Assembly: GCA_911728455.2 (NCBI GenBank)
Contig: OU452222.1
Coordinates: 20,904,559-20,968,558, forward strand
Direction of reading: 5' to 3'
DNA length: 64,000 bases
Origin: Marthasterias glacialis
Lineage: Eukaryota; Echinodermata; Asteroidea; Forcipulatida; Asteriidae
Made by a program: the position numbers and the translations under genes. Shown here piece by piece: positions 32,943 to 45,500 of the stretch. Under the pieces are notes generated by a model that worked only from the letters and a program-made list of their open reading frames with translations, ran no database searches and was not told the DNA's origin. Every line of letters starts with the position of its first letter. Position 1 is the stretch's first letter.

Positions 32943-33260
32943 GTACTGTACACCTATGTGTGATAAGCACTGTATTCTTTCCCTGAGTCCTGTGGAAAAA
33001 ATTCCACAGGCATTACTACATGGGTGGGATTCGAACCCATAACCCCCGCCATTCTGTAGGGCCAAGAGGCCAGTTTGAATCCTGCAATTGGCAGTGTAAT
33101 AATTGCATCAGATGTAATAATCATAATAGATGTAATAATTGCATCAGGGACAAAGAATATTATTTTGGTTTTACCCTACACCAATGTGTGTGATAAGCAC
33201 TGTGTACTCCGTGTTTTCTCAAGTCTTGCGGGGAAAAAAAAATAACAGGCAGATCATCAA
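32943..33260 (-). mobile_element. two family B SINE copies in tandem, next to the Hnf4 stop
   Basis: The first copy runs from TGTGTGATAAGCACTG through GGTGGGATTCGAACCCATAA to about 33160. A second partial copy follows (CAATGTGTGTGATAAGCACT, 33180-33260). They end about 30 bp from the Hnf4 stop codon at 33292 and are therefore probably within its 3' UTR. Confidence 0.75.
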
Positions 33261-33291
33261 TCTCCTGGTTCTGTTTCTATCGGGTTTCAAC

Positions 33292-33581
33292 CTACACAGC
33301 CTCCTGCTTGGGTAGATGTATCGGAACAGCAACCGATCCCTGTACTTGCTGAGCTGCTTGCGAGGACACCTGGGCACTGCCGGGACTATTGACACTCAAC
33401 TTGTAGCTATCCATGTGGGGACTAGACACTGCAGCTGCTGCACTGGCTACTGCAGCAGTCAGAGAGCTAGGGGTGCCTGGGTGGCTGGTGTGACCATTTG
33501 CAAGGTGTTCAGTACCTGGTGGGAGATGGGTGCCATGGGGGCCAACAGGCGTCTGCTGCTGGGCTGGGTCATTAGTTGCAC
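33292..33581 (-). CDS. Hnf4: Hnf4 last exon, F region
   Basis: Ninety-six codons. It begins right after LLLGG and is rich in Gln, Ser, Ala and His ([29 protein letters not shown]), closing with [10 protein letters not shown]. The conserved elements relative to vertebrate HNF4A are the HLxNGH-like and KQE segments; the alanine run looks lineage-specific. Confidence 0.93.
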
Positions 33582-36500
33582 CTAAATGAAAAAAGTGAAC
33601 ACATTATTCTTTTGTTTCATACATCTTGTTTTGACATCATATAATAGTAGAGTTTGTCGAAATAAGTCATCTTTCTAATCCCTACTTTCCTAAACCAGCA
33701 GTCTCACTACAGTGGAGATTCATTTTTTTCAGAAGGTTATGGCTTTGTTTTGCTGATTTGTACAGATGAAAAAAACAGCAAATGGGAAACTTTTGTCACT
33801 TATTAGAAAAATACCATACTTGGCCAAAATTCCACCACTGTCAACATCTGTCACCACAGTGATTTGTATTTATAAAGTACATTTTTGCTTAGATAAAGTA
33901 TGCAATAATGTCAGTATTTTCATTATTTTAATTCCTTTATTGCTACTGAAGGTAATTCATTGCTCTCAATATTTTTTAATGGGTCTTCTGGGTTAAAAAA
34001 TATGAAGTTAATTTATAAGCCTAATTAACCATCTTCAGACAAATTTTCAGCACTTGGCAAAAATGGGTCCTTTAACCTTCCTATTCTTGGTCACATTTTC
34101 CAGCAAGATGATCGACTATTTGAATCCATTCAACTGCAAGGGTTGTGTGTATGGTGGCACAACCATGCAAAGACTCTCTGTAAAGATGCATTCCTCATAT
34201 GACATCATATTGTAGGTTGGCATGGTGTATCTATCATACAAAACCACAGTGGATGATACTGAGTGGTCAGCTAGTAGGACAGTTGACTGTGCACTGTGTA
34301 GATGCAGTCATCATATGATGGCATAATACACCTGACGGTATAGAGTGGTCAGTCAGAAGGAGGGCTGACTGTGTGCTGTTTAGATACTTCCACCACATGA
34401 TGGCATATTGCATCTAACATACAAAACCACAGTGGATGATATTAAGGGGTCAAATAGTAGGAGGGTGCCTTAAGACATTAACCTACCTCCCAGGAGCATC
34501 TCTTGAAGCAAGTTATCTACTTTGGCGACTCCAAACAGCCTGGCAAACTGTATTTGCTCAATCATCTGCCACGTGATGCTCTGCAGAGGGGGGAAGAGGA
34601 GAAGGATCTCCCCAAACCTCCCCCTGGAATCGTACTGGCGGTCGTTGATGTAGTCCTCTAGATGAATCTGCACCTGATAGCGTAGAGCCTTGATCTTGTT
34701 AGAGTCACTCAGACCTTTGGCATCTGTGGAGAAAAAAATGGGAAGTATTCTCACTTAAAAAATGTCCATAAAGATGCTTGTTAAAGGTAAGCAATGCAGT
34801 GGAGAGCTCCAAGTTACATGTGTGTGCTTGTCTCACATGCACTGGAAAAAAGGGGGAAAGTTATGAGGTTCCCTTTTCCGGCTGGGCCATGCAAAGTTCC
34901 TGAATTCATCATGGGCTTTGTATCAAAGTGCCTTACACGTAAGCATTCTTGAAACCATCTCAACTACTTCGGAGTACGCTACACTGGCAACCAAATGGAT
35001 GCACATGTTGCTAATCATTCACACTCTACCCTTGAAGGTACCCATTTGCTCCCAGGTGATGAGAGGCAATTATTGTTAAGTGTCTTTGCCCAAGGACACA
35101 AGTATCACTGCCGGGATTCGAACCCACACTCTCATGACTCAGCCATAAGAAGTTGAGTTTGACGCTCTACTAGACAGCTCAGCAACAATACGCTAGACAC
35201 ACATGATCAGTAGTCACCTAGCCATAATTCAATCGATTCTCATAACTATGACTCCCTGACCCACACTTGTTGCAAGTAATGCCCTAAAATTCCCAACACG
35301 TAAAGACTCACCTGGATCAAAGAATACGATTGCTTTCATGCAGGCAAACTCCTGCTCATCCAATCCAACGTCTCTCATCGGTTTGACCAACTCATCCAGG
35401 ACTCGGCTGGCCACTCGATTGATGTCCATCTGATCCGGGCAGTGACGAGGCAAGATTGTATCTGGACCCATGATAAGGTAGTCCTTGAAGGGTAGAGAGC
35501 GCTGGGCTGCACCAAGGACCAGATGTTCCCCAGCATGAGCTCTGAGAAGGGCAACCTAAAAAAGGAAAAGCAGACACAGAGATTATTATTTGTCTTTTTG
35601 CCCATACACCGGTGTGTGTTAAGCACTGTATACTCAGCACTTTCCTGAGTCCTGTGAAAAAAAAAATCTCACAGGCATATTCCTCGCATGGGATTCGAAC
35701 CCACGACATGCTACACCTAATAGTTGCCTGCAAAAACTGCCTTGTAGTATACAAATCCCTTAGCAGATATGATTACATCTCTCACCTGATCATCCAGTGG
35801 AAGCTCACAGAAGCTAGGAATATACTTGGCCCACTCCACTAAGATCAGAAGTTGCTGCTTCATCGTCTCACAGATGTCATTCATATTGGCAATCTTCTTA
35901 GTTGTGAGATTTGTATCTGACAAAGTCATCTGAGGAGAAATCTGTACAAACAAAATATGCATCTTATTTGGTGAGAAGTGAGTAAGGTCTATGTATGAAA
36001 AAAATAATCATCATTGACTTCCCTAATTGATATTATCTGGGGATACATTCCATATTTTCGAAAGCCTCTTCACACTAGAGAAATTTCTCAGGAAATTCCC
36101 AGGGAAATTTGGATGACCTTGACACGCTTGTATTGGTAACCCTGGCAAACTCCCAGGAATAGCCTGGGAGTTGGGTTAAGCGAGAGAACCCTGGGGTCAG
36201 CGTACCGCGTGTTCATTTTCCCCAGGAAAATTGCATCAAGTGTGAAACAAACATAGTAGGGTGTTGGGGTTGAAAGTCCCCAGGAATTTCCTGGGCTTTT
36301 ATTTCCTGGGAATTGGCTCTGTGGTGTGAAAAGGTTTTAAAAAGATGATACAAAGCAACACCTGGAGGTAGATGAAAATAGTCACAAACATTGCAATATT
36401 CCCACCTTTCTTTTTCATAAATACACCACCGGCATTTTGGGCTACGTTAAACTGTTTTCTCACAAGATCAACTAAGCAAAACTTGTAGTGATCTTGGTCC

Positions 36501-39500
36501 AACCATAGACCAAGTACTTGCTCATGGTCCAATTTGCAAGTTCATAGCTAAACTTGTACTTATTTATGCAACTAAGATACACCTAATTAGGTGTTTAATG
36601 TCCAATGGGCTTGAAAAATCCACTTGACCAGTAATTTGACCTGCAGTCTACTGAATTTTTCCAAACACTGCTTTTTAAGATATACTGATTCATAATTTTA
36701 ACTTGTCAAGTCAATCCTCCATAAAAAGTTTGACAAATGTGAATAGAGAAAAATAAAATATTTGGTCTTGTGCAAAATAATCTCCAGTCCAGTAAAATTT
36801 CTGAGCTAGACAATCTGAAATGCAGTGGACAATTTTTTTTTAAATTCAAGCTCTTCGATTTTAATTAAGCATAGTGTGATGGGATGTTGACAACTCATCT
36901 TAAGATGCATCATTATTTTTTCTTAAATCAAACCCTGATGCCTATTTAAAAAATTATATAAAATTACATTTCAAATTTTTAACAAAAGTGTTTTTTTCCC
37001 ATGAAAGTAACATTCCCAAAGCATACATTCTGTTCCCTCATATGAACTTATATCATTCTGTCCTTGCAAGCTTAGCCTGCAGACCATCAATGACAGTATG
37101 AGACCAACCTGTGGCTGTGGGAAGAGTAATATCCATTTATCGATGATGGACGTAATGTTGATAAGAGATGGAATGATGATGATGATGTGGATGTAGATTC
37201 TTCCGGCTCAGTGATAAGGATGTGATGGCAAGATGATGAAGATGATACAAGTCATGATTGAGAGATGAGGCTGTATGAGATGAACACAAAGGATCAGAAT
37301 TCTAGTCAAGCAAAAAAATGAAGAGAAAAAAAAGGTAGTTGATCTCAACAAATTTTGAGGCTTTGTGAACCAATTCTCCAAATGTGATACTCAAGACAGC
37401 ATTTTGAAAACCTGAAATAATAGGTTGGGGAAAACCGTTTTGAAAATAATTATTTAGCAGTTCGGAATGCAATTTTCACCAATACATTTACAGATTGTGT
37501 GGCCACAAGTAGTTTTTACCTTAAATGCCCATAACTGTGAGCGCAATTGGCCATAAGATTTGACCTTCTTTACTTCAACGAAAAGGTAAATATAAAGCTT
37601 ACATCCTGGGTATTGATATTTTCCAATGTTTCCTGTATTAACACACTGTATACATTTTTGAAATGTATGAGAAAAATCCACACAAGATCAGAATTCGAGT
37701 CAGGTGAACAAAACGACAAGGATGATTAGTCTAAACAAACTTTGAGGCTTTGTGAACCAACTCTCCAAATGTGAGACCATAGTGTAGCCCCAAGTTGCTT
37801 GAACCAAATTGCCCAATGTGGCCGCAAATGGCCGCATAATTCGACTTGTACTTCAACTCAACCAAAAGTGAAGTAAAAAACTCGTGTCCTGAATTGACAT
37901 TTCCCACTGTTTCCATTATTAACATACTTTGTACATTTATAAAACAAAACCGTATTTCTATTTTGGTATTATTCATCCAAAATTTTTTATTAGTGAGGCA
38001 TGCCGGTAGGTGATGGGATTGTGCCTTTGATGATACAAGCATGAAATCTGGCACACATAGTATGTGTCATGACAAAGATATTTGGCAATAATAGGGTCAT
38101 TGCAGATTTGTCTTTTGAACACATTTAGGTCGAATAATAACAAGCAAGGGCAGCCATTTTGAACATTTCGAAAATTGCTTGATATTCTAGCCAGATATTT
38201 CTCATGACGCACTATGAGTGTGTTACAAATTTCCCAAATACTTCCCCTATCTGCCCCACTATATTGGGCAAATTGTGACAACAAAATCAACAATCTTAGC
38301 CATGTCTGAGGGTATGGTGAGGATTATACAGAAAGGAATTAACCCTGCTAAACTGTTTTAAAACTATGTTGATCGTAAGAAATTCCAATTTCCCATTATG
38401 TCACAGAATGGATCACAAAGCAGGCCCAGGAATCTTTCTTAAAAAGATGCAATCTTATCCATTCTGAGCAAAACTGTATGGGTTATTTATTTCTTACTTT
38501 TTCATATCCTATTTTCAGTTTCGTTTCTCAAAAATGTTGATACAACCTGGGAAACAGCAGTAGGCCTTCATGGTGATCCCTGTACTGTTGCCTACCAGGT
38601 TGTATCGTAAACTTGGGTCTGATCCCTGATTACACGGCAGTTTCAGGTTGTATGGATTCTGACTGGCACAAAGATATTGACAAAATAGGGAGACCACCAA
38701 CATTAGGGCTGGATAGCTCAGTTGGTAGAGAGCCAGCTCGTTAATCCGGAGGTCGCAGGTTCAAATCCCAAAATCTAGTCAATTTTTCTTTGTTCATCCA
38801 ATATTGAATTAAAATTGCCTTGTAGTTTATTACTTGATATCAAAAAAACAAAATGTTTGTGTTTCTGCTATTTCTATCAGACATGCAATTTTGTGCATAA
38901 AAAAAATAAACCCAAAACAGAGGGAAAAGGGAAAAGCCAAGCACACAAAACTTTGTACAGTATTTTTTAAAACTTTCTGAAAAAGAAGGAAAAAAGGCAA
39001 TCAGCTGATAAGTTGCATGCCTATTGACTTGTTTTCTTCAGTTGTTCTTCATTTCTGGAGAAATGTATGGTAGGGTGCACAACAAAATTGAAAGAGAAAC
39101 AAAATTCAGTTGTCAGCGCTGGGCGTTCCATGGTTGTACCCTCCCATTTACACGTAATGTTAATACAAAGTACCCTAATGTGCTCTTTTACAATCTCCCC
39201 TAGATTCTTAATTGTTTTACCTGTCTTGATAATACTTCTGCATTGACGAGTTGACCGATTGATAGCGAGGTAGTGTTCAGACTCTCCTCGTAGCTTGGTC
39301 GTCTTGTGCTTATCCGGTCTCGTTCATTCTGCACAGCTAAATATGGAGATGGCAAGAAAGTAAAGATAGAATAGTTTGAGGGAAGCTAACAATAACATGA
39401 TATTTAAAAGAATATCTTCCCCTCCCCTTTAAAGAAAAACCACCACAAACCAACAAAACGATAAAACTAAAACATCTATGCAAAAAACATTTGGCCTGTT

Positions 39501-42500
39501 TTTTTTTTGCATTCAGAACTGCTAAAGGCCAACTTTCATTAGTCTACAAAATAAAGGTTATTTTTGGAATTCAAAATTCACAAACAAAATGGAGAAAAAA
39601 ATGTATTTCAAATGTGAACTAGATTTGACTTATTTGGGTTGAAGTAATCCATAAAGGGACTTTTAAAATTTTAGAACTAAGAATTTTACTACTTTGCCAC
39701 ATTAGAAGGAGAAAAAAGTCAAAAACAGAAACAAAAAAGGGGAAATATGTGAAATGAAATTAAATGAAACTAATCAAAACGAAATGAAATGAAAAGAAAA
39801 CAACTTGAACACTTTACTTTGAAAACAGAAGATGCACGCAAACACGACGGTTCATGGAAGTCATGATTCTTAGTGATGCACAGAAAAGGGTTATCTATCC
39901 ACTGTTAATTTCCATAATTAATTCTGACTACGTCAAATTGCAGATTTTCAAGCACTTACTTACTTAATAGATAAAATGTAAATTTGTCAAAACAAATTCA
40001 GATACACTGGTTCATATCATTTGTGTTTTACCCATACACCGATGTGTGTTAAGCAATGTATACTCAAGTACTTTCCTGAGTCCTGTAAAAACAATCCACA
40101 GGTGGGATTCAAACCCACGACCTTTGCCATTCTAGAGCAGATGTCTTACCGCTAGACAATCGAGTTTGCCCAGCAGCTAGAGGCGGTTCATGGTGCGACT
40201 GACGAAATGATACCATTGAAAAAAGAACATGGGTAAAAATCTCGCAAACCTAAAAATGTCAGAACAAATAGAAGACGACCATGCAGTTTCAAAATGTCAA
40301 ACAGCTTTTCAGTTGTTCGTGTTATTAAAAGTTCCCCCTTGAGAAAATTTCACTTGTACTCACTACCTTCTTTTTTCATGCCGGCTCGGAAGCATTTCTT
40401 CAAGCGACAGTAGCGGCATTGATTCCTCTTGTCCTTGTCCACTACGCAGTTACGATTAAAGCGGCAGGTGTACTGGTGATTCTTGCGCACACTGCGTCGG
40501 AAGAAACCCTTGCAGCCATCGCAGCTTGCTGCACCATAGTGCTTGCCGGTCGCTCTGTCACCACATATTGAGCAGAGGGATGGGGTGCTCATGTCCACAT
40601 CTGGGAAAATATAAAGAAACAAACCTTTCAATTTGAGACTCTGATTTACATATTTTTCTTCAATAAAGCTCTTTGAACTATTAATTATTATTAAAAGTTA
40701 GGTGAATTAAAAAAGTTCAACAAAACAAAGAGGGAACCAAAATTATTGCTTAGCTAATTGCTAAGCTAATTTTTGTGCTGTAAAGGTTTAAGTTTTACAT
40801 GTTGGTTCATTTGTTTTAAATCATTCTGGCAATAAAACCAAGGGTTCCCCATAAGTGACCAGCACTGTTACCCGTTGGCCTGAAGATACCTGTGCAGAGA
40901 ACATGATGAAGAAATGTTTACTTAAAGATGCGGGAGGAAAACCCTAAATGGAGATAACCACACAATCACTGGTGGTGGGGACTGAAAACCGGATGAGATG
41001 CTCTGGTCGGAGTATGGATTCAAACTGAGGTCCACAGAGGTGAAAGGCTGGGCACCATACCACTAAGTCAATAGACCCCAACAAAAATTACTTTTACACA
41101 AAAAAGTTAAATAAAAGTAAACAAAATTGGCATCTCTATAAAACACAATACAGTTAACTATTATACACATATGGACTGGCAATGAGGGAAATAGTGCACG
41201 TCTATGCAACCCGAGGGCCTGTGCGAGGCCGAAGGCCGAGGGAAATAGGACCCTCTCCTGGTCACTCAAAGGCCCGAGGGGTGTATAGATGTGCACTATT
41301 TCCCGAATAATGCCAGTCCATATGCGTTTTATAACACACCTCAGTCCAAAATGTCGGTTAGAAGAATAAATCACGTTTTTTGGCCGAAGATTCTTCTCAA
41401 TCTGCAGACGCCGTCGTTCTCTTGAGGGCGCTGTTAACCAGTCAATAGTTTTTGAATTTTTGAAACTATTTCCCGCTTTGCGAACTATTTCCCCCAAATA
41501 AAGCGCGTGGCGGTACGTGTGGTGCAGATTTCATGCATTAGGCTATATTAGTTCACCCCACGCGACCGTGTTTCAGCCAATCGGGATAAAGAACCAGGGA
41601 GAGGTGTGTTATAATTCAGTTATAATTCAGATCTAATTACATAGAATGGAAAGCCATCAATATTCATATTAATTGAACTATTAAATGAAGAAGAAAAAAG
41701 TGTCTGTTGTAAACTGCTTATCCAACCGAAACCTGTGGTATAATGCAAAAACTGTTAATTTCCTGACGTTTCGACCCTAGAGGAGTCTTTTTCAAAAGTC
41801 TTTGAAAAAGACTCTGCTAGAGTCAAATCGTCAGGCCTTCAAACTTCAAAATGTTTTAACTTGAAATGAAATATCTATACTTGCTATAATTGATTGCATT
41901 CACCCCTTAATTTTTGAGTTTCATCTAACCAAGCACGCTTTATCAACAAATTTCTACATGCGTTAAAAAAAGAAGGTATGAAACCCCTTAAACAGCAAGA
42001 TGTAAAATTAACTATGTCATAAATCCAGAAACAAACTCAAAAATGAAGATTCATTGAAATACTAAAAGCTTAGTTGGCTTGAACTTCTTGTCTGTAATCT
42101 TTTATATCAAAGTAACTTACAAAAATTAATCAATAGACACATACAAAGATTTGCATCTGTTTCATATCATACAAATGACTTTAAAAAATAAACTAAAAAC
42201 CAGTCATGATAAGTCACAAACCAATAAAGGAGGCGGCAGAACCAAATTGCAAGGTTAAAACGCGACTGTGGTTAAACATGTTATGTGTGCCTAAGTCCGC
42301 CATCTGTGTACATTATATTAAACCAGTTCTTTTCTCTTCTTTACAGTGCAATATTTACCAGTCTGTAGTATTGATATACCCTGACCTGACCTCTATAGTT
42401 TACAGCCTCTTTCACAAGGACTGTTGGCCAAGTCTTTATACATATAGACTCTTGGTCAGAATTTCTATTAAAGCTTGGGGTTTGCTCATTTTGGGAGCCA

Positions 42501-45500
42501 ATAAGCCAGGCTTGGGTAAACTGTACAGTGGGAAAGCTATACCATGGAGTGAAACAGCCTTCAGTGAGTCAGAGAGATTATTGTTTAAGGACACCACGAC
42601 TATTCTTCTCCCCTCTCACCACAACGTCGTTAAAAAAGTTGAAACTGTTCAAGTCAAATCAAGCTGAATGACTTCAGCCTTTCAAAACCAGGAAAGCCAC
42701 AAAGGTTTTTTCGACATGAATCATAATTTTTTGTTATTTGTTTTGCTCTTTTGACAGCTTTCAGTGTTCCTTCACTGTGCCACTGACTGCTGTTGGTCAA
42801 TGGACTGTGCAAGTCTAGCGCCTATCGAAAATGAGAAACAGGTCGAAAGAAGACTATATTTTTTCATTAAATCAAATCTTCTTCTTAAGTCCAGGAAGTT
42901 CAAATATGGGAGACATACACATTCTATTGTAAAGTTTCCAAAAAGTACAAAAAACACACCATACAATCAACCCGTGACAATTTCATCAAATTTGGTGATC
43001 ACAGTTTTGTAAAAACAACAAAAAATGGTACATGTTTTGTGTCTGACTTATTTTGGATTGCAGCAATAGAAATAAGCAAAGGTGAGTTGTGGCATGAAGA
43101 TGGCGGGACTTCGAATACTATTTTCTCAACCTTGGCAGTGTTTCAGATAGAAGTATTTCTCTGGAGGATTGGTACTGGTATGAACTTTATAATCAATGAT
43201 GAGCTTCCAGATTGAATCATATCGAATTGTATTTTGATAATTACCAAAACTGTACTTAGTTTTAAATTTAAACGTTGCTTTTGTACTGCTACCAGACCTT
43301 ATCTATGCGCTGGATAACGTAAGTACTGATAAGACCAGGTATGAATTGCCAAAAAAGGCCCTGATGCACAAACAAGCAACTTACGATAGATAACTTGTGC
43401 CGATAAGGTTTTCCCCAGGCCTAGCCGGGACCATTACCATTGTGTCTTGTTTGTTTGTTTGCGAGGCATTTTCATTTGTACTGAGAGGAGTCTGTTTGCT
43501 CTCTCTGTTAAAAGTAACCACATGGCACACAGGAACTCTAAATTGGGTTGAAACAAGAGGGCCATTTAGAACCCTTGGGATGACAGCTCCGCTCATAAAA
43601 GCAAAATGAGTCCTCAGATTTCCCCCAAAGATAAGCTCCACATTTCCCCATCAGGTGATGTTTGTGAAGATCAAAGCAAAATTTTGGTCAAATATGCTTT
43701 GCACTTGTTGCCAGTTCTTCTCAAGCATCTATAATCTCTGTAAAGTTTGTAGTGTCTGTTAATTTTTATTTTCAGGGACATGGTTTCTTTTGAAAGCGTT
43801 CTGAAATGGTACCACCAGCAGTGCATGGGGTCCCCTCATCCGTGGGAAAACAAACAAACCCAAACTCTGATGAAACTTTTGTAAACATGTTTTTAAAAAT
43901 CTTTGCTTTTTTCTCTCTTTTTTTTTTTGCTTTTTTTTTTTGCAAATGCAAGTTGGTGGTAAAAAGATCATTTGAAAAATTATAAAATAACTGTACACAA
44001 ACTGTCAGTGTACATTTGTAGTTTTGAGCATGACTAAGTCTTGCACTTTGTTCTCTATCACTAGAATTCCATTGATGAACAACACTCTTTCCCCTCATCC
44101 TCCATGTACAGTATATCCAAGCTGTCAAGTACGACAGAGCAAAAGTCCAAAAATTCAGCCACATTTGGGTTGTTACAACTGGGCCGACATGTTGTGTTTG
44201 TACGGTATTGTGTCTGCCCCAAACTTCCACGCTTGTTATACATAACTATTTCCATCTGGACAAATTTCAAAGGGCAATCCGATCGCCGGGTGCGATGGGT
44301 GATCAATGATGGGGAAAAACCGTTAGCCGGGTTTGCATTCATCAAACCCTTAATACCGGTAGCTGGAATGCGATGTATTACTCAATTCTCCCACTTGTGT
44401 ATTATGTACATGCTGGATATTACTTGTTCATAGTTCAAGATTGCCCAGTGTTGTTATAGTCCAACAGCCTGTTGATTTGCTTGAATCCACAATTACTGTG
44501 TTAACACACCAATTACAGAGTCCAGTTGCTGAGTTAGTTGCATCCTATGCTCTATCATGAAGAAAAAAACCGACATTTTCTTGAAATTTTGTAAAATACA
44601 ATGAATCAAGCCGAATGAACAATTGACAACAGATAAACGTTTGTTCTCAGACAACCACAGTTGTTTGGATTCTTTTCCTTCTGTTCCATGTATTGTGTAA
44701 ACAGCCTCACCTTTTTTTAATATTAAAAATGGCTTTCAAGTTTTTCATTAGGGTATACGAGGGACCTGTGGGTTCATGGGAACGGATTTTGTTTCTACAG
44801 TGTGTCATTTTAAAATGTTAAACTTTTTTTTCACTTTGTTTTTTAAAATTTGTCTATTTTAAAATAAATCTTTTGATGTAGGGAGGCCTACTACTCCAAG
44901 TAAATTTTTAAGTGCAGGTATTGTTACATTTTTACCTCTACTTTTTGTTCTGTAACTAGTAAATGCATTTTTGTTGAAACAAAAATAGAATCGCTTCTCA
45001 TTGTCTGTTTGTTTATTTTTTACAATTTTTGAAGAAAACAAAAATGCAATTTCTGCCTGAACAACATTAATAAACCAAGCACTTTTGGGCTGTATTGGTG
45101 ATCAGAGCAAGCAGTTTGAAATACATCATTATTATTCGCACAAAAATAACAAAATCAATGGAACTTGTGTCAACCAGTCAAAATAATGGCAATAAATACT
45201 TACACTAGGTAATCCATTGACCACTTATCGCTCTCAAGAACAGACTCACAATAAAGACATATTTTTGAGACTTAAAAACACAACTAATACTTGTAAAGAC
45301 ATAACCCTACATATCAAGATATTACATTACTTTTTCCTTCAAACCAGAATAAGGAAAAAGTATGGGTAAAAATGTAGGCGTAACCAATATGGAATCAAAT
45401 ATCTTCAATACATGTAAAAACTCCAATATACCATGCTGATATAAAGCTGACTGGCACAAAGCCATGTACCATCTGGTATGTTCCTGTAGTGTACATGTTT

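Larger units (their letters stand above)
23661..33291. other. intergenic region between DIPK1 and Hnf4 (tail-to-tail)
   Basis: No coding exon recognised. Content: MITEs and repeats listed separately, AT-rich unique-looking sequence at 26040-26850 and 30050-32900, and a short degenerate GGGTTA run at 31197-31230. DIPK1 and Hnf4 converge here, so both 3' UTRs fall in this stretch; their ends are not identifiable by eye. Confidence 0.6.

Noticed and set aside
38706-38790. tRNA gene
   Set aside because: The acceptor stem does not close and the anticodon arm is broken; flanks are shared with two other loci, so it is a SINE head.
41063-41497. 144-codon minus-strand frame
   Set aside because: It runs through the foldback MITE 41161-41334 and the neighbouring repeat, so it is repeat-derived noise.
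42206-42667. 153-codon + strand frame
   Set aside because: No recognisable domain, no coding-like composition, and inside the Hnf4 intron on the opposite strand. Length alone is not convincing in AT-rich DNA.
43759-44433. Overlapping frames of 79-152 codons on both strands
   Set aside because: They include poly-lysine from A/T homopolymers and no domain; treated as chance frames.
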